This document shows, one piece after another, positions 1-8,948 of a DNA stretch of 64,000 bases. A model generated the notes under the pieces. The model did no database searches, was not told the DNA's origin, and saw nothing but the letters and a program-made list of their open reading frames with translations. The translations under genes were made by a program, and so were the position numbers. The first letter of the stretch is position 1. Every line of letters starts with the position of its first letter. This stretch comes from Mycobacterium sp. ACS1612 (GTDB lineage Bacteria > Actinomycetota > Actinomycetes > Mycobacteriales > Mycobacteriaceae), in NCBI RefSeq assembly GCF_001667505.1, contig NZ_LZHZ01000004.1:214957-278956 (forward strand), given 5' to 3'.

Positions 1-1824
1 GAACTGCCTGAAGACAGCAACGCGCCCTTCGAGAAACCGCGGCCTAGGTGGCGATCGATACCCCGAGGTCGGCGGCTGGTGGCAGGAGCTGGACTGCTGT
101 TACTCCTCGTCATCGCGTTCGCGGGCTGGCTCGGATATCAAGCGACCCAGGCCAAGTCGTATCTCGAACAAGCACGCAGCGACGCCCAGCAAGCGAAAGA
201 CGCACTCTCGAAAGCGAACGCCGGCGAGGCCACCAGGTGGGCGGACGCAGCACAAGAACATGCGCGGCAGGCACAGGATGCAACTCATTCCATACCGTGG
301 AACATCGCATCGGTCGTGCCGTGGTTGGGCAGCCCCTTCAAAAGCGGACAGCAGATTTCCGATGTCGTTCTCGGTCTCGCCTCGGATGTATTGAAGCCGT
401 CCGTGGATGTTGCGGAAGCCCTCTCTCCCGAGCACCTGCTCAGTGGCAATGGTCGCGTCGATGTTGCACTACTGAGCGAAAATGCGCGAAAACTGGATGA
501 GATCTCCGTAGCTGCGACCAATCTCGACGCTCAAGCCAAATCCATCACAGATCCTGCTTACCTCTCGGCCATCGGCGACGCGCGCTCTGCGCTCCAAACA
601 CAGACGTCAGATCTGGCAGAACTACTCCATAACACCGCGCTCGCGGGTCGTCTCGCAGGGCCCATGATGGGCGCCGACGGCCCGAGGGCCTACTTCATAG
701 GATTTCAAACGAACGCCGAAGCTCGCGGCACCGGTGGACTGATTGGCGGATTCGGAATTCTCGAGTTCAACAACGGCACCGCAAGCGTGGACACACTCGG
801 ACAGAACATCGCTCTTGAGAGAAAATACGCACCGATCGACCTCGGTGAAGAGTTCAACAAGGAGTACGGGTTCAACAACCCCACCACAGATTTTCGGAAC
901 AGCAACTACAGCTCTCACTTCCCGTATACGGGGCGCATCTGGCAGTCCATGTGGGAGCAGATCTCCGAACAACGCGTGAACGGTGCTATCTCCATTGACC
1001 CGGTCGCCCTCAGTTACATCCTTGGGGCAGTCGGGTCCGTAACGATGCCGGATGGCGAAGTGATCACCGCCGACAACGTTGTCGAGTTGACCGAGAACAC
1101 CTCGTATGTCCGGTTCGCCGACAACAACGAAGCGCGCAAACAATATCTTCAGGACGTCGCTGCCGCTGTAGTACGCAAGATGACAGGCCACTTGGAATCG
1201 CCCCGCGCGCTCTTGGATGCCCTGGGCAAATCCGTCAGCGAAGGCCGCATCGCGGTGTGGAGCGCCAACCCCGATGAGCAGAGACTTCTCGAAGAAACTC
1301 CCCTTGCGCACATCGTTCCGGACGATCCAGCACCGTTCGCATCAGTGGTAATCAACAACCTCGGCGGAAACAAGCTCGACTATTATCTGACGCGGCAGAT
1401 CGAATATTCCGCTGGCGCTTGTGATTCCGACACCCGGAAGTCCGCGGTCACTGTTCGATTGACAAACACAGTCCCCGACGTCCCGTTACCGGAATACATC
1501 GCGGGCAGTGGAGGCCTTCGTGAGTTGACGCCGGACGTCGACCTCCCCTGGGCGACGAACGCCACATCGGTTCGGCTTCTCGCCACCAAGGGGGCGACAC
1601 TAACGGGGGTCTTTGTCAACGGCATGAAGGTGCCGTCAGTCTTCGGCGGCATGGAACGCGGTCACCCCACCTTCGAAGTCCAGGTAGGGCTGCAGCGTGG
1701 TCAGCCTGTCGTGATTCGTTATGAGCTCAGCGAGCCGACGACGCCTGGCCAGGCACGCGTTCCTGTTCAACCATTGCGGGACGACCCCACTCCGAAAGTG
1801 TCGGTCCCCACGTGCAGTGGATGA
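1..1824 (+). CDS. DUF4012-type membrane protein (5' end outside window)
   Basis: The reading frame is open from base 1, so the gene begins upstream of the window; a GTG at 79 is an internal codon or alternative start just before the membrane segment. The visible protein has a short basic cytoplasmic stretch, one transmembrane helix (GLLLLLVIAFAGWLGY), a coiled-coil-like Ala/Gln-rich segment, then a long extracytoplasmic domain with the block RAYFIGFQTNAEARGTGGLIGG, typical of DUF4012 proteins. In actinobacteria this family often lies in exopolysaccharide loci, fitting the genes that follow, but its biochemical role is unknown. It ends at TGA 1822-1824. Family call is from pattern memory. Confidence 0.8.
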   Translation, partial: ELPEDSNAPFEKPRPRWRSIPRGRRLVAGAGLLLLLVIAFAGWLGYQATQAKSYLEQARSDAQQAKDALSKANAGEATRWADAAQEHARQAQDATHSIPWNIASVVPWLGSPFKSGQQISDVVLGLASDVLKPSVDVAEALSPEHLLSGNGRVDVALLSENARKLDEISVAATNLDAQAKSITDPAYLSAIGDARSALQTQTSDLAELLHNTALAGRLAGPMMGADGPRAYFIGFQTNAEARGTGGLIGGFGILEFNNGTASVDTLGQNIALERKYAPIDLGEEFNKEYGFNNPTTDFRNSNYSSHFPYTGRIWQSMWEQISEQRVNGAISIDPVALSYILGAVGSVTMPDGEVITADNVVELTENTSYVRFADNNEARKQYLQDVAAAVVRKMTGHLESPRALLDALGKSVSEGRIAVWSANPDEQRLLEETPLAHIVPDDPAPFASVVINNLGGNKLDYYLTRQIEYSAGACDSDTRKSAVTVRLTNTVPDVPLPEYIAGSGGLRELTPDVDLPWATNATSVRLLATKGATLTGVFVNGMKVPSVFGGMERGHPTFEVQVGLQRGQPVVIRYELSEPTTPGQARVPVQPLRDDPTPKVSVPTCSG

Positions 1825-2036
1825 TCTTGCTGCATGTCAATGAGGCAATCGCCAACCATGCGCCATCGCCAGAGAATTCAGCGCAACCTTGACTAGAATT
1901 CGCGGTGAGCAAAAAGGTGACCGTGTTGCTCTAGGCTGCATTTTTGGTCGAGAGATTGAATTCTGTTGCGCCAGAGCGCAAGCCGTCCGCTGCCCACAAG
2001 CGCGACCCAACCCGATAACTCCCTTTACAGTGTTAG

Positions 2037-2051
2037 ATCCCGCTGCGGGAT
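2037..2051. repeat. Short perfect inverted repeat upstream of the MPT63 remnant
   Basis: ATCCCG-CTG-CGGGAT is a perfect 6-bp dyad with a 3-nt centre, 32 bp before the GTG of the decayed MPT63 gene. It could be an old operator or chance. The rest of 1825-2083 holds nothing else I recognise. Confidence 0.3.
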
Positions 2052-2083
2052 GCCGCAGTCGGACGACTCCGGCGCACACCATT

Positions 2084-2515
2084 GTGAAGATCACCAGGCC
2101 CACCGCGGTATTGGCTGTCGCAGCGACCGTCGCCACCGCAGGCACCATCGCAGCATCCCCCGGCATCGGCCGAGGACGTCACGACAACGACCATCGGAAG
2201 CCACGCCAAGCTCGTCGACGGCAACATCGTCCAGGGCTGCACGATCACCGGCCTTCGGCCGAGCTCGGATACCATCCCGTACCCAGTCGCGGGCACGCTG
2301 TGGTAGGCCACCGCCACCGACGAGGCACTCTGGGGCGCCGCCACGCCGATCGTGTCCAACCTGAACGGCCGCGCCCCGCAACGGCCAGACGTACCGCGTT
2401 TTGTTAGGCGTTGCGACACCGCAGCGCGTCAATCCGGCGACGCTTGGTCACTGCGAAAAGACCACGGGCAAGGTGTATTTCGATGTCACCGGCGGCCCGC
2501 CTGACGCCGTCGCGT
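2084..2515 (+). pseudogene. MPT63/DUF1942 secreted antigen, frameshifted and truncated
   Basis: Pieces of an MPT63-like secreted immunoglobulin-fold protein are spread over two frames. GTG 2084 starts a signal peptide (VKITRPTAVLAVAATVA). The frame is lost near the CCCCC run at 2157-2161 and resumes with AEDVTTTTIGSHAKLVDG and DTIPYPVAGTLW. A TAG at 2304-2306 replaces what should be Glu before ATATDEALWGAATPIVSNLN. A second shift near 2375-2385 leads to GQTYRVLLGVATPQ and TGKVYFDVTGGPPDAVA. The last strands of the family are missing: homology stops near 2515, where an unrelated gene fragment begins on the other strand. M. tuberculosis MPT63 has the same block order (PVAGQVWEATATV, TGKIYFDVTG), recalled from memory. 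Two frameshifts, a stop and a lost C-terminus make it non-functional. Confidence 0.82.
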
Positions 2516-2859
2516 CCCTTGTTCTCAACCAGTGTGTAGGTCGCAGTCAGTGGTCCGCCCTGGTCGGAGTTCTTGTCGCAATTGACCTGTGCGAGTGAGT
2601 CTTTCGGCGCGCTGATGGGGTTGCACGCGTCGGTTGGATAACCGGCTGGGACGAGGCGCAATAGCCGATCGGTGTCGGGGCTCGGCGTAGTCGGTGTGGC
2701 TGACGGCGGCGGCGCGCTGGTTGGGTCGGACGACGGCCGCACAAGCCAGAAGATCAGGCCGCCGACGTCGAGCACAATCAGCAGCGAGACGAAGCCGAGG
2801 AAGACAATCGGTCTGGGTTCGTGATGCCGCACCGGAGCGTCCAAGAGATTGAAAAGCAT
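2516..2859 (-). pseudogene. Fragment of a membrane protein resembling Ser/Thr kinase sensor tails
   Basis: The fragment has a transmembrane helix (PIVFLGFVSLLIVLDVGGLIF), a Pro/Thr/Ser-rich linker, then the beginning of an extracytoplasmic domain (LLRLVPAGYPTDACNPI, LAQVNCDKNSDQGGP). This layout and the spaced cysteines resemble the C-terminal part of several mycobacterial Ser/Thr kinases or their orphan relatives; that assignment is from memory. No kinase domain precedes it. After ATYTLVEN the frame runs into DNA that is the antisense of the MPT63 remnant, so the domain is cut at the junction near 2515. Probably not expressed as a useful protein. Confidence 0.5.
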
Positions 2860-3036
2860 TGTGCTACTTCGAATATGCGCCGCCGATTCGGAGTTCCGTG
2901 GAACTCGCCAGCGCGCCGGTCAACCAGATATGCGATGGGCTGCCAAACGGTTGGTTCGGTGGCGCTAAGCGGCGGGGTGTGGTGGGGGCCTTGGACCGCG
3001 TCGCATCCAACTGCTGCGATACCTCGGCACCGCAAG

Positions 3037-4353
3037 CTACGGGCTCGTTCCGCCTCCCGAAGATGTGCTGCCGCTTTCATTGGCGCTCGGCCCGGTTACG
3101 TCTTCGCCAGCTGCTTCAGCGCGGCTTCCCCCACCTCGCGCAGCCGTTTGCGCCCCCGGCATAGCGCGATGCGCGCGCGGGCCGTGCGTTTCAGGGGAAT
3201 TGGTTGCGGGCGGATTGTTGGCGGTTTGTTGTGCCGCCGCCTCCCCAGGCTCGAATTTGTTCCCTGACGAGATGACCCCTCGGAACGTCTCAGGGGCACT
3301 GGTCGGCAGCGACGCAGTGGGAGCGGTAGCCGTAGGTGTAGATGTCGGCAAAGGAGGTGGCGCCAGTTGTTCAGTGGTCGCCGCCACCGTGAAAGCAGAC
3401 GCCGACAGGCTCACCGGCACCGGCGGTGGCGCCAGCTGTTCAGTGGTCGGCGCCACCGTGAAAGCAGACGCCGACAGGCTCACCGGCGCCGGCGGTGGCG
3501 CCAGCTGTTCAGTGGTCGGCGCCACCGTGAAAGCAGACATGACCTGGCGGGCTGGCGCTAGAACCAGGGATACTACCGTCACCGTCACCGGTCCGCCTGG
3601 TGGTGATGGCAGCGCGGACATCGACGACCCAGCAGCGTCCATTGCACCCATCTGGTCGGCAGACGTATGCACGATGTACGCCGGCTTGCCATTTACGTTG
3701 ACGACATCGATCTTCTCGGATGGTCCCTGCACTGAGGTGACATCGATTTTGTCGAGCTCGGTCTTGACTGCCGACAGATCAGTTGTCCCCAGGAATACAG
3801 CGTCCAGCGTCTTTTTCAAGTCGGCCAGATCGGGGTGTTCCAGCAACTGTGCCAGTACTGAATCAGGCAACGTTAACAACGCCTGCAACTTCGCCTCGAG
3901 AGCCGCCGGATCCCCGATGTCTGATTGGGAATACAACAACATCAGCAATGCCTGGAGCTTCGACCTCAGCGAAACTTGACTGACGTCAGCGGCCGGGCTC
4001 GGGTACCACGCGGCCGGCCCATACTCCGTCGGCTCCGACGACAACCGTACGGCCGCGTTCAACGTGAGGGTATCTCCCTGAAAGCGGATGCCTCCGCCGA
4101 CGACACCGTCCAACGCCGACTTGACTGCGGCAGAGGGGGGCGATGCCGTCGGGAGTTGAACGTCGGCTCCCGACCCCCCGCGTGACGGAAAAAGTGCCCA
4201 CGCATTGATCGCGACGGCCGCAGTTGCCACAAGAACTAGACACGCGCGACCATCTTTGATGTACAAATGGGCCGCGGTGCGATCTGGGCGGTTTGCGACA
4301 TTATGGATCGCCGTCCACAGCGACGACTGCCGGACAGCAAACTGGTGGGCCAT
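3037..4353 (-). CDS. Membrane-anchored repeat protein of unknown function
   Basis: ATG 4353 follows a strong AAGGAGGG ribosome-binding site. The 438-residue protein has a short N-terminal region, one membrane helix (about residues 37-56), a helical central part with leucine-rich stretches (LQALLMLL, LQALLTL), then a Pro/Thr/Ser-rich extracytoplasmic tail with a 23-residue unit (core AFTVAPTTEQLAPPP) repeated nearly three times. The tail also carries SGNKFEPGEAA, a motif seen again in the secreted phosphatase at 46195-47424. I do not recognise a catalytic domain. The next gene upstream on the same strand (the oxidoreductase) ends 26 bp away, so they may be co-transcribed. Its place beside DUF4012 and polysaccharide genes suggests a cell-envelope role; that is inference. 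Confidence 0.75.
   Translation of the reverse strand: MAHQFAVRQSSLWTAIHNVANRPDRTAAHLYIKDGRACLVLVATAAVAINAWALFPSRGGSGADVQLPTASPPSAAVKSALDGVVGGGIRFQGDTLTLNAAVRLSSEPTEYGPAAWYPSPAADVSQVSLRSKLQALLMLLYSQSDIGDPAALEAKLQALLTLPDSVLAQLLEHPDLADLKKTLDAVFLGTTDLSAVKTELDKIDVTSVQGPSEKIDVVNVNGKPAYIVHTSADQMGAMDAAGSSMSALPSPPGGPVTVTVVSLVLAPARQVMSAFTVAPTTEQLAPPPAPVSLSASAFTVAPTTEQLAPPPVPVSLSASAFTVAATTEQLAPPPLPTSTPTATAPTASLPTSAPETFRGVISSGNKFEPGEAAAQQTANNPPATNSPETHGPRAHRAMPGAQTAARGGGSRAEAAGEDVTGPSANESGSTSSGGGTSP
3357..3539. repeat. 69-bp in-frame tandem repeat, about 2.7 copies
   Basis: GGTGGCGCC begins at 3357, 3426 and 3495, giving an exact period of 69 bp. Copies differ at only a few bases. Because 69 is divisible by 3, each unit adds 23 residues to the repeat protein without changing frame, so copy number can vary by slippage or recombination. 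Confidence 0.93.
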
Positions 4354-4379
4354 CGGTCGCCCTCCTTGACTCTAGCTCG

Positions 4380-5711
4380 CTACGCCGATAAGGATTCGTT
4401 CGACTCGGCCGCGAGGACGCCTAACGATTCAGTCGGGGTCTCATCCGGGCGGTTCAGTCGGCGACAGAGGAGCGGAAGCGCCAAGATCACACGCTGGCCG
4501 GGCTTGCTGACCGGCTGACGTCGCCGTACACGGCGGGCCAGAGCGCGGGCTACCAGGGGGGCCGCAAACTCCGCACCCACCATGAAACGCATCAGCGGGC
4601 CGAAGCTGTTGACAGAGGAGAGCCCAACGAAGTACAGCCCAGGAACCGAACTTTCGAACTTGGTCGAGACCACCGGCATCTGAGCATGCGTCCGGATACA
4701 AGAACGGAGATCCTCGCTGATGAAATCCACCGCCGATATGTTCGGGTAGTACCCCGTCGCGGCGATCACGTGATCGGTCAGGACCTCTCGCGTGTTGCCG
4801 TCCTGGGAGCGAAGGATCAGCCGTACCTGCCCGTTTTCTTCGCTGGCCCGTTCAACGGTGTGGCCGACGGCGACGGCGACCCCGGCTTCGAACCGGTCCC
4901 TCATCGTCCACCCCGCTTCTGGGCCAAGGCTGCGACGGATGATCGTGAGCCGAGCCTGCCCTGGCAGATACCTGAATAGGTTGGGGAACTTCTGATGTAT
5001 CCATGGCTTCAGCCCCGGACCAAGTCCCGAGAGCGGGTAGCGGATCCGCTGCCAACGGCCAGCGCCCCTAACTGCGGGCGGAGAAGTGAACCTCAGCACG
5101 TCGCGCCGGGCCACCAGGGAGGTCCGTGCGCCCACCTCATGCAGGAGAGTGGCGACATCGATCGCCGACGAGCCGCCACCGATCACGGTGACGTCGTGTC
5201 CCGCGAAATGTGAGAGGTCACTGTGCGCTGAGCTATGGCTCATCAGGTTGGCCGGAAGATGGGCGAGTTCGCTGGGAATTCGGCTGAAATGCGTAATTCC
5301 CATTGCACCAACAACGAAATCGGCCTGGAGCACTTCTCCGTCATCCAGTTCCAGCATGAAGCCGTCACCCTTCCGGTCGAGGGCTACGACTTGCCGCTCC
5401 TCGAGGTCGGCAACGAATCGTTGCTGGAAGTCCAGCGCGTAACTATTGAAGACCTCCAGACTCACAGGAATGTGAGTGACGTGGTACGGAATCCCCTGCT
5501 CTGCGCAATATGCTGCGAGCGTTCCCTGGCCATCCGGTGCGCTGAGGTTCGATGCAAAACCGGCCGACTTCAGCAGCATCCCGACCGGCATGTGTCGACG
5601 CCAGGTATCTAGGGGGGTGCCGAAAATGCGGAACGGAACACCGTACCCCCGCAGATGCGCCGCGATCGAAAGTCCGTATGGTCCCGCTCCAATGATGGCA
5701 ACCCGAGTCAT
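4380..5711 (-). CDS. FAD/NAD(P)-binding monooxygenase-like oxidoreductase
   Basis: A two-dinucleotide flavoprotein: an N-terminal FAD motif (VAIIGAGPYGLSIAAHL) and a central NAD(P) motif (VTVIGGGSSAIDVATLL), followed by the ATGYYPN segment usual in flavin monooxygenase and lysine/ornithine hydroxylase relatives. ATG 5711 is preferred to TTG 5729 because GGAAGG lies 10 nt before it; this gives 443 residues. The substrate cannot be told. Its promoter region holds the motif shared with the luxR and glmS genes (5967-5996), so it may belong to the same regulon. It could modify a sugar or an amino acid of the polysaccharide, or have an unrelated job; the context only weakly favours the former. Confidence 0.8.
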   Translation of the reverse strand: MTRVAIIGAGPYGLSIAAHLRGYGVPFRIFGTPLDTWRRHMPVGMLLKSAGFASNLSAPDGQGTLAAYCAEQGIPYHVTHIPVSLEVFNSYALDFQQRFVADLEERQVVALDRKGDGFMLELDDGEVLQADFVVGAMGITHFSRIPSELAHLPANLMSHSSAHSDLSHFAGHDVTVIGGGSSAIDVATLLHEVGARTSLVARRDVLRFTSPPAVRGAGRWQRIRYPLSGLGPGLKPWIHQKFPNLFRYLPGQARLTIIRRSLGPEAGWTMRDRFEAGVAVAVGHTVERASEENGQVRLILRSQDGNTREVLTDHVIAATGYYPNISAVDFISEDLRSCIRTHAQMPVVSTKFESSVPGLYFVGLSSVNSFGPLMRFMVGAEFAAPLVARALARRVRRRQPVSKPGQRVILALPLLCRRLNRPDETPTESLGVLAAESNESLSA

Positions 5712-5966
5712 GATGTCAGTACCTTCCAAGGTGAACGCTTGTCGCTCTTCCGCCAGCGGATTACGGGAATCTCGTCGCAGATCGGCGGGATGATGGTCCA
5801 GGCTCTGAGCAGAGTGCAGAACGCCCTACCGGCGGCGGAGGCGTCAGCATCGGGGCTGAAACGCCCGCCGAGATAATGCTGTCAAGCGCATTGCCCTTGA
5901 GGCCGACCACACGCTCTCCAGCGATCCCGGACGGCGCTTGGGAGTTAACTCGTGATACACACCCCT

Positions 5967-5996
5967 ACTATCGTTTGGGGCCTGCCGGCAGTACAT
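5967..5996 (-). promoter_or_regulatory. Shared promoter motif, copy 1 (before the FAD oxidoreductase)
   Basis: Read on the minus strand: ATGTAC (5991-5996), 18 nt, GATAGT (5967-5972). The same arrangement precedes the luxR gene at 31316-32275 and glmS, and the flank CTCCGATGGTCC also matches the luxR copy. GATAGT is a plausible -10 box. It would give a leader of roughly 240 nt to the start at 5711. Confidence 0.55.
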
Positions 5997-6030
5997 GGAC
6001 CATCGGAGCGATCTTTCAGTGGATCAGGGA

Positions 6031-6300
6031 CTAGTTCCTGGATTCGCCCTCGGTAGCCGATGGCGCGGGCCAGGGCCACACCCTGGGTGCGGGTGCGCAC
6101 ACCCAGCTTGGTCAACCGGCTGTGCACGTGAATATTGACCATATGAACCGCGATATACGGATGTTCTGCGGTCCGCTTCGACAGACAGAGCTTCAGCATC
6201 GTGATGATCTGGGCCTGGCGGGCAGTCAGAACTAGGTCCAATTGCGCCGTTGTCGTTGTGAGGCGGGCGCTGATAAGCGGTGAAGCCGAATTGTCGACAC
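6031..6300 (-). pseudogene. Decayed LuxR-type regulator (third copy)
   Basis: The translated minus strand contains LVLTARQAQIITMLKL, then HVHSRLTKLGVRTRTQGVALARAIG, clearly the C-terminal helix-turn-helix of the two regulators at 31.3-33.4 kb (LVLTTRETQILKMLEL, HVHNLLTKLGVNTRAEAAAVSRAM). Key recognition residues are changed (TVKNHVH has become MVNIHVH; SNRDIA has become SKRTAE). The receiver domain is gone; only weak similarity to the linker (PLISARL) remains. The ancestral stop seems to be the TAG at 6031-6033, now out of frame. Sequence downstream, including the GTACATGGACCAT block, also matches the other copies, so the duplicated unit was larger than the gene. It should not bind DNA normally. 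Confidence 0.7.
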
Positions 6301-6462
6301 TCGCGGCGAACACAATGACTCCCCGGCAGCAACCTGCCGGAATCATCGATGCACCACCGTCTGGACCGACGGCTCCCACCAGGAACGCCGCTTCGACACG
6401 CCGCTACGCGGGCATTTTCAGACGAGGCGACGATCAGCGTTACGCGGGCACCTTTTGATGAG

Positions 6463-7629
6463 TCAGCGCGTCCGCTGGACCATCTGCAGGAGGCGCGTGT
6501 ACTCCGCGTATATCTGTTCCCAGAGGTCCTCCTGCCGAAAATCCCGCAGCACCCGTTCCCGCCCAGCCCGGCCGTGCCGGCGCCGCAGCTCCGGGTCGAG
6601 CAGGTAGCGGCGGATCGCCTCGGTCAGCGCCGCCGCGTCGCGCGATGGCACCAACGTTCCCGTCACACTGTCCTGAACGGCGTCCACGCAGCCGGGCACT
6701 TCGGTGGCGACGACGGGCAACTCCATCGCGGCAGCCTCAATGGCGACTATGCCGAACCCTTCGCGGTACGTCGGGAGTACGACCACGTCCATAGCCGTGT
6801 ACATCGGGGGCATGTCCGAGATCCGCCCGGTCAAGTGAATGCGCGGGTCGGATCGCAGCAGCTCCTCGACCTCTGGGGGCAACGGGTCTTGTGACTCGAA
6901 GGGGCCGACCACCAGCAAGTGGAGCTCGGGACGCTCCGCGCGAAGTATCTGCCAGGCCTCGACCAGCTCAACAAGCCCTTTGTCACGGACCACGCGGCCG
7001 ACGAAAGCTATCACTTCAGCATCGATTGGAATGTCATAGCGTGCCCGCGCGGCGGCCCGGGCCATGCCGCCGACACGCGCTGGGTTGAATCCCGTTTCGG
7101 CATCGACGCCGTTGATGCTGCCGTGGTGGAGCACCGTAATCTTGTCCGGCTGGCATAACCCCTCCGCCACCGCGGCCTCCTGGAGCGAGGCACTGACACA
7201 GAGGACCTCTTGCGCCAGCAGGCACGACACCTTTTCGGCCCACCGCAGCAGCTGCCGCTTCAGCCCCGTGGCCGTCATGAGCGGCAAGCCGTGCATGTGG
7301 TAGACCCGCACCGGCACGTGCGCCAGCCACGCCCCCACCATGCCGAGCAGTCCCCCCTTCGGCGTGTGGGCGTCGACGATGTCCGGCCGCACCTCGCGCA
7401 GCCAGCGCCATAGCCGGGCCGTCGTGGCCATGTCGCGCAGCGGCGTAATACGCCGCGGCATTTCAAGGTCGTGAACCGGGACCCCCTCGCGCGCGGCAAA
7501 CTGGTCGAGCAGCTCGCCCGGTGAAGAGAGCGCCCACACGTCCACTCCCCGGGCCTTCAGGTAGCCGACCTGCCCCTCAAGGAACCACAGCGTCTGAGGA
7601 ACCGTGGTGACGTGAACCAGACGAACCAT
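6463..7629 (-). CDS. Family 4 glycosyltransferase
   Basis: A 388-residue GT-B enzyme. ATG 7629 is chosen because GGAAGG lies 6 nt upstream and the protein then begins with the first strand MVRLVHVTTVPQTLWFL; an upstream start at 7677 would add residues with no family match. The C-terminal nucleotide-sugar half shows VIAFVGRVVRDKG and the E-x7-E motif EGFGIVAIEAAA. It resembles WcaA/EpsD-type enzymes that extend lipid-linked repeat units (HGLPLM and DAHTPKGG are common there). It is the outermost glycosyltransferase of the locus; donor and linkage are unknown. It lies apart from the main series, between a dead luxR copy and a FemAB-like gene on the same strand. Confidence 0.88.
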   Translation of the reverse strand: MVRLVHVTTVPQTLWFLEGQVGYLKARGVDVWALSSPGELLDQFAAREGVPVHDLEMPRRITPLRDMATTARLWRWLREVRPDIVDAHTPKGGLLGMVGAWLAHVPVRVYHMHGLPLMTATGLKRQLLRWAEKVSCLLAQEVLCVSASLQEAAVAEGLCQPDKITVLHHGSINGVDAETGFNPARVGGMARAAARARYDIPIDAEVIAFVGRVVRDKGLVELVEAWQILRAERPELHLLVVGPFESQDPLPPEVEELLRSDPRIHLTGRISDMPPMYTAMDVVVLPTYREGFGIVAIEAAAMELPVVATEVPGCVDAVQDSVTGTLVPSRDAAALTEAIRRYLLDPELRRRHGRAGRERVLRDFRQEDLWEQIYAEYTRLLQMVQRTR

Positions 7630-7790
7630 GCTTGGCCTTCCGTCCTGTCGCGCAGATAGCGCAGAAAAGCGACGCACTGTCGCGGCAGCAAACTCCTCAT
7701 ATCATGATACGGCGGAGCCGCCGACGCGTTGGTGGCGCTGCCCATGACACTGCGCATCTATACAAGCTAATTCTTTTGAGGGGAAGGTCT

Positions 7791-8876
7791 TTACAGCTCT
7801 TGGGGGCACTCTCTGCGATAAGCGGGAAAGAAGCCGGTCGATTCCGGCTCCTTTCCCGAAATTTCCGTGTATTGCTGCTCATCGAGCACGACGCGCCAAG
7901 TTTTGAAGGGGTGCCTCCGGTCAGAGAAGCCGGCCTTGAAGTGCATGAGGGAATCCTGGGCGCTGCCTACTCCGCCGCCCAAATGCAGGACGTCAGCGCC
8001 TCGTTGCGTCGCCCAACGTCGCCCGTAGTTGAGCAGGATTTTCAGCGGACTGAGCTCGAGCGCCTGCTCGTCGGTACCCGACAGGTGGTACTGGACAATG
8101 CCGTTGGATTCGCCGAACAAGCCCGCGCACACAATCGACCCTTCGATTTCGACGACTCCGAGGTGCATATGTCCGCGCATTTCCAGCCAGAGTCTCGATA
8201 AGTAGTCCCGCGAGTAGAAGTACTCGGCTGCCGCGTTCTGGCGCCGCATCGTATCGAGATAGAGAGTGATGAACCGGTCGAAGTGTTCGCCGGTGTCATC
8301 CATGAATGCTCGGTGCCCCAACCGCTCACTACGGTTGAGCGATGTTCGAAAGCGCGCGCGGATACCGCGCCATTGCTCACTTTCGTTCTGGCGCAGGTCG
8401 ATTGATACTGTCTGCCCATGTTCGACCAGTGTGCCGAGGCCAATAAACGCGCCGTCGGGTAACTCCAGGATCGGATGAAGCCGCACGAACATAGACACGA
8501 AACCTTGTTCACGCAGCGTTTGCATCACAGCGGAGAACGCACCTCGCAGTAGTGCGACGTCCTCGAACTGTGCAATCGGGGACGGATAGCCGTACGGCGA
8601 AACGAGATCGAAGGTATCGCTGCCCGGTATCGCTCGACGAATGAGCGGCAGAACCAACCGCACGCCACGCTGCTCGACGTAGGCGGCAACCGCCGTGCCC
8701 CCCAGTCGACTCGACTCGAGCGAGACGTACTCGGGCAAGTGATAGAAGTCGTGCCGGACCATCGTCAGCGCGTCTCGCCAACGACGATCGGTCGGCTCGA
8801 TCAGATCGACGTGCATGGTCGTATCGACACGAGAAGCCGCGTCCTCGTTGTCATGCCTGCTTGATCCTCCAACCAC
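7791..8876 (-). CDS. FemAB/GNAT-like acyl- or aminoacyltransferase
   Basis: The protein belongs by pattern to the FemAB-like branch of the GNAT superfamily (Acetyltransf_6 type): WRGIRARFRTSLNRSERLGH, then GVVEIEGSIVCAGLFGESNGIVQYHLSGTDE and SPLKILLNYGRRWATQRGADVLHLGGG, the usual C-terminal order. Such proteins in exopolysaccharide loci are thought to attach acyl or aminoacyl groups. The start is uncertain. GTG 8876 gives 361 residues; ATG 8816 gives 341 and starts nearer the domain but has no good ribosome-binding site. A 17-codon frame (ATG 8854, after GGAGG at 8866-8870) overlaps that second start and could couple translation. A second, distant relative lies at 10108-11193. Confidence 0.8.
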   Translation of the reverse strand: MVGGSSRHDNEDAASRVDTTMHVDLIEPTDRRWRDALTMVRHDFYHLPEYVSLESSRLGGTAVAAYVEQRGVRLVLPLIRRAIPGSDTFDLVSPYGYPSPIAQFEDVALLRGAFSAVMQTLREQGFVSMFVRLHPILELPDGAFIGLGTLVEHGQTVSIDLRQNESEQWRGIRARFRTSLNRSERLGHRAFMDDTGEHFDRFITLYLDTMRRQNAAAEYFYSRDYLSRLWLEMRGHMHLGVVEIEGSIVCAGLFGESNGIVQYHLSGTDEQALELSPLKILLNYGRRWATQRGADVLHLGGGVGSAQDSLMHFKAGFSDRRHPFKTWRVVLDEQQYTEISGKEPESTGFFPAYRRECPQEL

Positions 8877-8948
8877 AGACGACGCAGGAACGACCGTCTG
8901 CCAACCCGCGGGAGGTCACCCCCCAATGGCGTACGGTACTACGTCGGT

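Noticed and set aside
3357..3539. CRISPR-like array
   Set aside because: The units are contiguous, in frame and coding, with no unique spacers and no cas genes.
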